From Montifringilla adamsi (Eukaryota > Chordata > Aves > Passeriformes > Passeridae): 64,000 bases of DNA. The DNA lies in the NCBI GenBank assembly GCA_017590115.1, contig JAGGNK010007115.1:1285796-1349795 (forward strand), in the 5' to 3' direction. This document shows, in pieces, positions 22,801-30,632 of this stretch. The notes beneath the pieces were generated by a model. It saw only the letters and a program-made list of their open reading frames with translations. It ran no database searches and was not told the origin of the DNA. Every line of letters starts with the position of its first letter. The first letter of the stretch is position 1. A program made the translations under genes and the position numbers.

Positions 22801-25800
22801 GTGGAAGGTGTCCCTGCTCAGGAGCAAGGTGTTCTTTAAGGTCCTCCCACCACCCAAACCATTCTATGGCTCTTGATTCTCTAAAGTTTTCAAGAACACC
22901 TGGTGATATTTCATAGCCATGAAGAAATTCTTCCCAAAGAAGGTAGACAAGTCCTGGAACAGCACCAAGAGCTTGTAGACTGAGAAGGCCTCTCCAGCCT
23001 GAGAGGTTGCAGAGTTTGAGAAGGCCTCTCCAACCTGAGGGGTTGCAGAGTTTGAGAAGGCCTCTCCAACCTGAGGGGTTGCAGAGTTTGAGAAGGCTTC
23101 TCCAACCTGAGGGGTTGCAGAGGTTGAGAAGGCCTCTCCAACCTGAGGGGTTGCAGAGTTTGAGAAGGTCTCTCCAACCTGAGGGGTTGCAGAGGTTGAG
23201 GATAACCAGAACTTGTCCAGACAAAGCCCTCTGATGTAGTTTTAGAGCTGGCCTTGCTTTGAATAAAGGGCTGGAGCAGGTGATATCCAGACATCCCTTC
23301 CTGCCTGAGTTGTAGGATTTTTTCCCTGTGTGTGGGTTGAATGAGGACAGGTAGTTTTAGGAGAACTGCTGACTTGATCATCAGAAAGAAATTAAGATAA
23401 TTTATTTGTACCAGTATATTTTTGCGTTTTTCAAGCACAGTGTGATGCCCACACTAGAGAAATAACTGAGAGTGATCATCCCTCCCCTCTGTTTTAGGTG
23501 TTGTAGGTGGAGATGACTACGAGGAGGTTGACAGGTTCAACAGGCAAGGGAGGGCAGGCAGGTTGAGCAGCCGAGGGAACCAGCAGAACAGGAGAGGCAG
23601 CTGGAGGTACAAGAGGTGAGTAGCACAACCTTATGTGGAGTTTTACTCCCATTTAGTCATGGCTTTTACTTGTCAATTCACAATATTTTGGAGGATTAGG
23701 AGGAAGGAAGTGATACAAAATTTGGAGGCCTCCATGGTGAATCCTTAGCTGAGAGCTTCCCATCCAAGCCTGTGTCCTGGCTACATGGTTGGTCATCAAG
23801 GAGTTATTTTGTGTGAGGTTTCGGCTCAGGAAACAAACAATGTAACCCTCAACTTGTGGTTTTAAATAAACTCAGAACCCTGAGTTAATTCCAGCAGCTG
23901 TTTTTATGCAAACTTCTCTAAATAGGATTTTCTGAAGTAGGTGACAAGTCTGTGCAGGTTTAACAGAGTTTTTGGTCTGGGTAGTCGTGAAATTCCTGTT
24001 CTAAGGACCATGCTTTTCATTGAACTAACAGTTCTCTGTGTGGCCAGACTGAGTGCTTTGGAAAAGGAAGAGGGTTAAGTACTGAAATGAAACTTTGCAT
24101 TTCTGTGTCTCTTCATCCACACCAGACCCGAGTGCTTTTTACATCCTGCACATTTAATTTTCTTCTTTTTCTCACTGGATGGGCAGCTGGTTCATTACTG
24201 GTGATTCCACTGGGGAAAAAAGTCCATCCCAAAACACTCCTCTGTTGGTGTTGCATGTGGATCGTGCATGTGTTGAGAGTTCATGCCCAGCCATGCCTCA
24301 AAGAGTTCCTGCGGCCTCCAAGAATGATTCCATACATTTGGAAATGAACGGGAGAGACAGGTGCCCCCTGTGTCCGTGGTACTGTCTCTCCCAGTTCAGC
24401 CCGGTTTCTTCTGGCCTGGATTGTTATTCCCACACACGGAACTTGGAAATCCAGGGGGGAAATGTTGCCTGGCTGGGGTGGATTGGAGTGGTGGGGCTGG
24501 TTTGGGCTTCTCAGCAGGTGGCAGCACGAGATCAGGGATGTCACCGGAGCTGGCACCGCAGAGGTGACACTGCAGCGAGGTCCTTGCTGTTTGACCAAGG
24601 GAGTCTGCCCTGTCCTGCAGGGAAGAAGAAGACAGGGATGTTGCAGCAGCAGTCAGAGCATCTGTGGCAGCCAAACGGCAGGAAGAGAAGAAGAGGGTGG
24701 AGGACAAAGAGGAAGGCAGCAGCAGCAGGGGGAGAAAGGAGGATTTGAGGGATCTCGATGTGCTCGGCTCCAAACGTGTGCCAAAGCCTTCAAACGATGT
24801 CCCAGGTGAGTGTTGGACAGGTCCTGCAGCTGCAGGGCATCTCCGTGTCTGGAAGGTTCCCTCAGAAAGTTCTGCCTTACCCATGTTTTAGTCATTTAAA
24901 GTATCATGAATTTCCTGAATGCCACAACATAATGGGCAACACAGTTAATTGAAGGAAATAGTGATGCATGGATTGAAATTGTTCTTCTGGAATGTCACTT
25001 AATGACATCATCAGCTGCTGAAAATAGGCCTAGGTAGTGCTGCTGTCATGGCCATTGATAGCCCCTGCTCTGGAATGAATGGGTTTGGGTTGAAAACAAT
25101 GTCTTTGCTCTTTCTGTCCCTGTTCCAAAAGAAGCAGCTGCTAACGGAGTGCTCAGCCAGGACGACTTTCCAGCAATCGGCTCTGCAGCAGGACCTCTCC
25201 AAGGGTGAGTCTGCAGGGCTGCAGCAGGGACAAAGCACGTTTAGAAGCTGATTGATGTGTTCTGCATTTCTGGGGAAAATAATTTTCCAGATCATTTGAT
25301 CCCTCCAGGGTTTCCCCTGGCCCATCCCCTCCTGCCTGGAGTGGTTTCTGTGCTGCTCACCAGCATGAGCAGCATCAGGCATTGCTTCAGCTCCTGGCTT
25401 GATCTTAGAATCGTGGAATAGAATCACAGAACATCCTCAGCTGGAAGGGACCCATGAGGATCATCTGGTCCAACTCCTGTTGTGTCACCCTAAGTGACAG
25501 TCTGAGGAGGGGTGGAGAGCTGTGGGTTTGTGCTGTCCCTTGGGGTTCTGCTGCCTCAGTAACTCCAACCCTCTCCCTTCCCCACAGCTCTGCCCAACCA
25601 CCACTGGTTAAGCTTAAAGAAGAAGATTTCCCAAGCTTGTCCTCCTCTGCAGCTCCCACCATGTCATCAGGGATGTCTCTGATGTACACAGCCACTGCCA
25701 GGAAAGCAGCCTTCCAGGAGGAGGATTTCCCAGCCCTGGTGTCCAAAGTGAAGCCCACCAATAGGACAGTAACTCACATCACATCTGCATGGAACAATGG

Positions 25801-28800
25801 TTCCAATAAAAACGTGGTCAAAGCCATCAGCAGCCCCTGTGTCAACCAGCCAGCCAAAAAACCATCCTTGAACACCTCCAAAGGAAGCAAGAAGAGCAAT
25901 AAACTCTGTGAATCAGACGACGAGGACGGCAGCGGTGGCCTGACCACCCAGGAGATCCGCAACACCCCGACCATGTTCGACGTGTCGTCCTTGCTGGCAG
26001 CTTCTACCTCACAAACTTTTACAAAAGTGGGCAAGAAAAAGAAGATGGGGGTTGAGAAGCAGAGCCTGTCATCCCCACGCCCGCCCCAGGAGCCACCATG
26101 TCCCAGGCCAGCCGCAGAGAAGCCCCCGGAGGCAGAGCAGCCCTGCAGGGTGTTCCCTGCTGCTCACGGCCCCGACAGAGCCACGGCCCTCGTCAACGGG
26201 CACTCGGAGAAACCATCAGCTGCCTGTGCTGCACCCAAAGAGCCCCCCGGCCTTAAAAAGCCCCCAGTGACTAACAAATGCCCTTTACCTCAGGAAGACT
26301 TCCCAGCTCTTGGGAGCTCAGGATCAGCCAGGATGCCCCCGCCACCAGGTGAGCAGGGAGTGAAGCTCGGAGTCGTGGAATGGTTTGGGTGGGAGGGATC
26401 TTAAAGATCATCTCATTCCACTCCCTGCTGTGGGCAGGGGCACTTTCCACTAGACCAGGTTGCTCCAGGCTGGCCTTGGACACTTCCAGGGATGGGGAAG
26501 CACTGCTGAGCATGGCCAGCTTTGCTTGGGGAGAGCCCAGAGAACACATGGATGTGTTGTGTAAACTCCTCCTGGCTCTCGTGTGGTTCTGCCACCAGCT
26601 GCCAGCTTGGGCTCTGGAAGCAGAGGTAGCCTGGGTGTCACAGGGAGGCTGGAATGTCCTCTAGGAATCACCTCTGCCCCACAGCTGGAGGTGTTTGCTC
26701 GCTGTGAGTGGCTCGTGGATGTAGAGCTGGTTTTTCCCTGTCCCCAGGGCTGACACATCCGTGTGTTGTACTCCAAGATCTGCCTTGGAAGCCGCTGCAG
26801 GCAAAGGGAATCTGGCTGTGTTCTGTCCCTGCTGGCACTTGTCACTTCACTTCCTCCTGTGCTGGCAGAGGTTTCCTGCCGTGCTTTTAGCCATGACCTT
26901 GTGAAAGCAGGGAGACAGGAACAAACGTGACCTGGAGTGGTTTTCATGGCAGTGGGATTGCGTCGGGAGGCGCCGGCACCGCTGTTTGTGCAGCTCCTGC
27001 TGGGAGAGGCCAGGCTGGGCCCGCTGCCTCCTCCCGTGGTTTGTGTTCACTTTAATAATGCAAAAGTGTTTTTCATTGTGACTTGGAGTGGGCTTTCAAA
27101 ATTATTTTCCATTGAGAAAGTAAATGAATAATTAAAGCACTTTCTCTGTAGAGGAACATCAGCCACTCTCAAGTGCTTCTTGAAGATTTTTTTTTTTTTA
27201 GGTTTTCTCCAATACAGTGATGTCTGCACTGCAAACTCTTCTTGGTGCTTCTGCAGAGAGTGTCAGGCACTGGTGTGGGTTTTAGCCAGGGGTCTGTGGG
27301 TGCTCTAATTCCTGCCCCTTCCCTGCTTCCCTCAGGCTTTAACTCCGTGGTGCTGTTGAAGAACCCTCCTCCGCCTCCGGGCCTGTCGGTGCCTGTCAGC
27401 AAACCCCCGCCGGGCTTCGCTGTCATCCCATCCTCCACCATCTCTGAACCCGTCACTACAGCTCTGAAGGAGTGAGTCGAGGGCCTGCCAGGGGCTGTGG
27501 GACACCTCACACCTCCCTCGTGTCACAGGGGCTTCAGACAGCACACAGGGGGTGACTCTAAGGGGCCAGCTGGGGGAAGGTTCCCGTTGGGAAGTTCCAG
27601 GGTGCTGTGGGTTGGATTCAGGAGAATTGCATAAAACAGCCCTGTGTAGTTACAAGTCTGAGGAGCTGCAAACCTGTGCTATGTTTTGGCTGCTCAGACC
27701 TTGGTCTATCCTAGATTTATTTGGGAATCTGCAGCTCCAACATATTCCTGTACTTCCCATTGATTCTGTGGAGTCCCAACAGCAAGGTGCTGAGGCTTGT
27801 TCTCCTTGGTGACCTTCACTGCTCTGGTCTTTCCAGGAGCTGCTCTCTGGTTCCTTCTGGGACAGAAAGAGGAGTTTTTGGGAAAAGGGGAGGAAAAACT
27901 TTGTGTCAGTTTCATACAGAACGTGCATTATCTGTTGGTTTATTCACAGTGAGGTCTTTGCTCAGGTCTTTTGAGTGCACCCAGCTCGTCAGGACCACGT
28001 TAAACTTGGATTTTAAACATTCTGTTTGTGTAAAGCTGGAATCTGATAGGAAAATCCCATATTTTATTATCCTGACAAGACATCTGTGTGCTGCTTTTGT
28101 GTAGCTGGGTGGAGGAAAGACATGCGGCTTTAAACCAGAGCAGCCTTGTGATTTATGTCCCAGGACATCTTTGTGTGACACAAACCAGTGTCAGGGTCAC
28201 TTCTGGTCTTTTCCAACACAGGACAAAATCCTGTCACGGATCATACTTGATACCTGAGAACTTCCAGCAGAGGAACATCCAGCTCATACAATCCATTAAA
28301 GAATTTCTTCAGAGCGACGAGTCCAAGTTCAATAAATTCAAAACTCATTCTGGGCAGTTCAGGCAGGTGAGTGGCTTCCCAAAGCCTCCCTTTCAGGGAG
28401 GCCTGAATTCCAATGGGATTTTTAATAAATATTCATTTTCCTCTGATTCTTGCCTTTCCCTGTCCCCTGCAGGGGCTGATCTCTGCAGCTCAGTATTACA
28501 AAAGCTGCCGGGAACTGCTGGGGGAAAACTTCAAGAAGATTTTCAAGGAGTTGTTGAGAGGCCTGAATTCCAATGGGATTTTTAATAGATAAATATTCAT
28601 TTTCCTCTGATTCTTGCCCTTCCCTGTCCCCTGCAGGGGCTGATCTCTGCAGCTCAGTATTACAAAAGCTGCCGGGAACTGCTGGGGGAAAACTTCAAGA
28701 AGATTTTCAAGGAGTTGTTGGTGTTGCTGCCAGACACAGCCAAGCAGCAGGAACTGCTCTCTGCTCACAACGACTTCCGGATCAAGGAGAAACAAAGCTC

Positions 28801-28984
28801 CAACAAACCCAAAAAGAACAAAAAGAATGTTTGGCAGACGGACTCCCCCGCCGACCTCGACTGCTACATCTGCCCCACGTGCAGGCAGGTGCTGACCCAG
28901 CAGGACGTGGTGACCCACAAAGCTTTGCACATCGAGGATGAGGAGTTCCCCTCGCTGCAGGCAATCAGCAGGATCATCAGTTAG
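16649..28984 (+). CDS. ZNF598: ZNF598, E3 ubiquitin ligase for collided ribosomes (12 coding exons)
   Basis: Known family role: senses collided ribosomes, ubiquitinates 40S proteins eS10 and uS10 to start ribosome-associated quality control, and with GIGYF2-4EHP represses translation; cytosolic. The CDS joins 16649-16831, 17926-18038, 19247-19376, 20635-20846, 22267-22484, 23498-23615, 24621-24805, 25132-25204, 25588-26348, 27336-27471, 28222-28366 and 28637-28984: 2,622 nt, 873 aa (human about 904). Visible domains: RING with Cys16/19, Cys31, His33, Cys36/39, Cys52/55; a run of Cys/His fingers at about 103-275 ([19 protein letters not shown] and relatives); basic and acidic linkers; repeated EEDFPSL/EEDFPAL motifs; GYF-binding-type PPPGL and PPPGF motifs near 680; a C-terminal finger (CPTC) and EFPSL. 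The ATG at 16649 has good context; an in-frame ATG at 16583 would add 22 residues. Intron 4 is GC-AG, and the last acceptor is duplicated. All exon phases fit. Confidence 0.95.
17098..17275 (-). mobile_element. CR1 LINE 3' fragment in ZNF598 intron 1
   Basis: Runs from GTGGAATCGTAAAATCCTGG through CCACCCCTGCCATGGCAGGG to GGGGCAGCCACAGCTTCCCT, reverse orientation. Confidence 0.85.
17926..18038 (+). CDS. ZNF598: ZNF598 exon 2
   Basis: Encodes [19 protein letters not shown] and the HEKKYDIYF block that follows the RING in all ZNF598 proteins. Acceptor CCCGCAG, donor ACAG then GTGAGC; ends two bases into the codon for Arg99. Confidence 0.93.
19247..19376 (+). CDS. ZNF598: ZNF598 exon 3
   Basis: Encodes [16 protein letters not shown] to [12 protein letters not shown], with paired cysteines and the [10 protein letters not shown] helix of the first zinc finger. 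Acceptor CCCTCAG, donor AAAG then GTGAGC, phase 0. Confidence 0.93.
20635..20846 (+). CDS. ZNF598: ZNF598 exon 4 (GC donor)
   Basis: Encodes [20 protein letters not shown] through [18 protein letters not shown] to [14 protein letters not shown]. It ends AC AG followed by GCAAGC, a GC-type 5' splice site; joining to exon 5 makes the serine codon AGT and restores the conserved YYSDY. Confidence 0.9.
21150..21404 (+). mobile_element. CR1 LINE 3' fragment in ZNF598 intron 4
   Basis: Contains GGGGAGGTTTAGACTGGATA, AAGGGTTGTCAGGCACTGGA, GGTCTTAAAGGTCTTTTCCA and the tail CCGTGATTCCTTGAT, in forward orientation. This is a classic CR1 3' end. Confidence 0.92.
22267..22484 (+). CDS. ZNF598: ZNF598 exon 5
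   Basis: Encodes [20 protein letters not shown] and the [12 protein letters not shown] segment, ending RRND. Acceptor CTTCCCAG; the donor is a weak GACG then GTCAGC. Phase 1 out, giving the next glycine. Confidence 0.92.
22551..22868 (+). mobile_element. CR1 fragment with fourfold internal tandem repeat
   Basis: The CR1 block containing GGGCTTGGAGCAGCCTGCTC and GGTGGAAGGTGTCC is repeated four times with a 66-67-bp period (GCAGCCT at 22589, 22655, 22722 and 22788). It is followed by a single CR1 tail, TTCTTTAAGGTCCTCCCACC ... CCATTCTATGG. The amplification happened inside the element, in ZNF598 intron 5. Confidence 0.85.
22972..23201. repeat. 36-bp minisatellite in ZNF598 intron 5
   Basis: Unit GGGTTGCAGAGTTTGAGAAG plus CCTCTCCAACCTGA is repeated six to seven times with a period of exactly 36 bp (TTGC at 23007, 23043, 23079). 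All frames stay open as 12-residue repeats, which produces spurious long ORFs on both strands. Confidence 0.9.
23498..23615 (+). CDS. ZNF598: ZNF598 exon 6
   Basis: Encodes [18 protein letters not shown] and the basic stretch to SWRYK. Acceptor GTTTTAG, donor AGAG then GTGAGT. Confidence 0.92.
24621..24805 (+). CDS. ZNF598: ZNF598 exon 7
   Basis: Encodes a charged, probably coiled or disordered segment starting [17 protein letters not shown], then Lys/Glu-rich, ending KPSNDVP. Acceptor CCTGCAG, donor CCAG then GTGAGT. Confidence 0.9.
25132..25204 (+). CDS. ZNF598: ZNF598 exon 8
   Basis: Short 73-bp exon encoding [20 protein letters not shown]. Acceptor TTCCAAAAG is poor, but phases (1 in, 2 out) match both neighbours and the sequence fits the equivalent human linker. 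Confidence 0.82.
25405..25492 (-). mobile_element. CR1 LINE tail in ZNF598 intron 8
   Basis: AGAATCGTGGAATAGAATCA, then GAAGGGACCCATGAGGATCA and TCTGGTCCAACTCC, is a reverse CR1 3' end of another subfamily. Confidence 0.8.
25588..26348 (+). CDS. ZNF598: ZNF598 exon 9
   Basis: Largest exon, 761 bp. It carries [49 protein letters not shown] and PQEDFPALG. Acceptor CCCACAG, donor CCAG then GTGAGC. Confidence 0.95.
26375..26515 (-). mobile_element. CR1 LINE 3' fragment in ZNF598 intron 9
   Basis: GTCGTGGAATGGTTTGGGTG through CACTAGACCAGGTTGCTCCA to GACACTTCCAGGGATGGGGA, reverse orientation. Confidence 0.85.
27336..27471 (+). CDS. ZNF598: ZNF598 exon 10
   Basis: Encodes [19 protein letters not shown] and [12 protein letters not shown], the proline-rich part with GYF-domain-binding-type motifs. 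Acceptor CCCTCAG, donor GGA then GTGAGT. Confidence 0.93.
28222..28366 (+). CDS. ZNF598: ZNF598 exon 11
   Basis: Encodes [18 protein letters not shown] through SHSG-like KTHSGQFRQ, a conserved helical region. Acceptor CAACACAG, donor CAG then GTGAGT, phase 0. Confidence 0.93.
28393..28592 (+). repeat. tandem copy of intron-11/exon-12 boundary with in-frame stop
   Basis: Positions 28401-28556 repeat at 28561-28720: the intron end, the CTGCAG acceptor and the first 84 bp of exon 12. The two copies differ by one T/C change and a 4-bp GATA insertion; the 84 exon bases are identical. If the upstream acceptor (exon start 28473) were used, the frame would read [20 protein letters not shown]..., run into the second copy's intron part and stop at 28590-28592, replacing the last 87 residues with 11 new ones and losing the C-terminal finger. 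Confidence 0.9.
28637..28984 (+). CDS. ZNF598: ZNF598 exon 12 (terminal)
   Basis: Encodes [36 protein letters not shown], the lysine-rich [10 protein letters not shown], the C-terminal finger ([20 protein letters not shown]) and [14 protein letters not shown] with TAG at 28982-28984. This copy of the duplicated acceptor is the one that preserves the conserved C terminus. Confidence 0.94.
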   Translation, partial: GLISAAQYYKSCRELLGENFKKIFKELLVLLPDTAKQQELLSAHNDFRIKEKQSSNKPKKNKKNVWQTDSPADLDCYICPTCRQVLTQQDVVTHKALHIEDEEFPSLQAISRIIS

Positions 28985-30036
28985 CTCTCCCCAGGGCCAC
29001 CACCCAGGCTCTGGCTGTGGCTGTGCACTTTGGAACGAGGTTTGGCAGTAGCTGGGGGCTGGTGCCCTTGAGGCAGAGAGGAGCAGGTGACTTGGGAAGC
29101 CCTCCTGGGCAAAGGGATCACAGGAATGTGCCAGAGCTCGTCCCCACCCACTGTCTGAGCTCCCAAATCTGGGCTAGGGTTAGGCTGAGCTGCAGGGGGG
29201 GGCAGGCAGGGCTCCTTCCTCCTGGAACATGCAATAGCTGGGAATCCTTTTGGATCTGCAGAATGACAGGGGACACAATAGGGGAATAAGCTTCTGGTTT
29301 GGGGGTTTCTTTCTGGTTTGGGGGTGGGGGAAGTTTATGGATCACTGAAATGAACGGAGGTGGCTTCCCTTATAACATTCTGATTTTTTTTGTGCTATTT
29401 CAGTGAAGATCACACTAGTCAGGGGTAAAAAAGGTGCAAGAGAGTGCTGCTCACTGGGGTGTGTGACCAGGAGGGTTGCACACACTGGGCTGCAGAGTTT
29501 CCCTTTCTGCAGAGTCAATTCTGCTGCTTGAAGAATTGGGCCGATCTGTGCAAGATTTGAAGTTGCCTCTGACCTTTTCTGTAAAGTTCTTTCAAGAAGC
29601 TGATTTTGTAGCCCTGCATGTACAGTAACAGCATTAAAGCTTTACTCTCCGTAAAGCACACGGGAATTTTATTTAATGACTGCCATGTTTCTAATTTCTT
29701 GGATGTATTACTGGTGGGAGCTCCCAACAGCATCCTGGGACATTAAATGCTGCTGATTACTGACCATGTTTTCTGCAGTGCCTTTAAGTGCATTTATCTG
29801 TTTACAGTAGTCTGACACCTGCACCTCCCTCGGTACCACCGGGCTGGCGGAGCTTTGCTCCTGTTCCTTGGCAACCCCAAATTCCACCTCAGAGGAAGAG
29901 GAGGGATCTCTTCCTCCTCTGAAGTGACTCCTCCAGCAGCAGCTCTGAGGTGATGGAGTGCCAGGAGTCCCCCCTGGTTGTAGTTCAGTGTCTGATTCTC
30001 TCCCATCTCCAGGTTTAGTTATTTCTAACGTGTAGG

Positions 30037-30042
30037 AATAAA
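30037..30042 (+). promoter_or_regulatory. ZNF598: possible proximal poly(A) signal, ZNF598
   Basis: AATAAA within GTAGGAATAAAGCTGAC, about 1.05 kb after the stop codon. Confidence 0.4.
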
Positions 30043-30577
30043 GCTGACATTAATTTATGTAATTTGTAGTGATGAAACACAGCTTTTCTAGCATCATCAT
30101 TTCTATGAAATCGAGCTCAGAGTATTACCCAAGAGCTACTCCTGCCTACAGCCACTCTTCCTTGCCTTACATGTGTTATTTTTGCTTGCTCTCAGGCTGC
30201 AAAGTGCTTTGGGTTTCTTTTCTTGAATATTTAAGACTGTTCTGACCACCTGTGCACGTTGGGTTTGGCCCAGAAGGGGCTGGGGAGGGTGACTTGGGTG
30301 CACGAGCCCCTGGCAGTCCCTGTTCCTGGCCCCTGAGGGGGCTGGGTGCTGCCACTACTTCCAGTCAGCAACTCTCCCCATCCCATCCCTTCGGTTTGTA
30401 AAGTTGAGGGAGTGAAATGTCTTCCCTGCAGGAGCATCTTGTCTTCCCTTGGGTTTCAGTTACTTCTCCATCAGCAGCTCTGAGTTCCCTGGGAGGTGCT
30501 GCTGGGAGTTCCCTCGAGCTGCTGCATCTCTGGGGCCTGATGTTGCAGTTTCCTTGTTCCTTGTGCTCACCCGATTC

Positions 30578-30583
30578 AATAAA
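30578..30583 (+). promoter_or_regulatory. ZNF598: poly(A) signal, ZNF598
   Basis: AATAAA in GATTCAATAAAGTTATTACC, followed within 20 bp by a T-run that can serve as the downstream U-rich element. It faces a lower-strand signal 44 bp away. Confidence 0.7.
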
Positions 30584-30626
30584 GTTATTACCAAATATTT
30601 TTTTTTTTTCTATTCATTTTTAGCTC

Positions 30627-30632
30627 TTTATT
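30627..30632 (-). promoter_or_regulatory. SYNGR3: poly(A) signal, probably SYNGR3
   Basis: TTTATT on the upper strand, reading TTTTCAATAAAGAGCTAAAA on the lower strand. It is the first strong lower-strand signal at the end of an AT-rich, UTR-like block (30640-30790). Confidence 0.6.

Larger units (their letters stand above)
28985..30600 (+). other. ZNF598: ZNF598 3' untranslated region (inferred)
   Basis: No coding signal follows the stop codon. The stretch ends in a good poly(A) signal at 30578. An earlier AATAAA at 30037 offers a shorter form. The extent is inferred only from these signals and from the absence of any other gene. Confidence 0.6.

Noticed and set aside
22208..23224. 338-codon lower-strand frame inside ZNF598
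   Set aside because: Built from the 36-bp and CR1-derived tandem repeats and antisense to exon 5.
28088..28585. 165-codon frame across ZNF598 intron 11
   Set aside because: It is out of the ZNF598 frame and arises from exon 11 and the duplicated exon-12 start read in the wrong phase.
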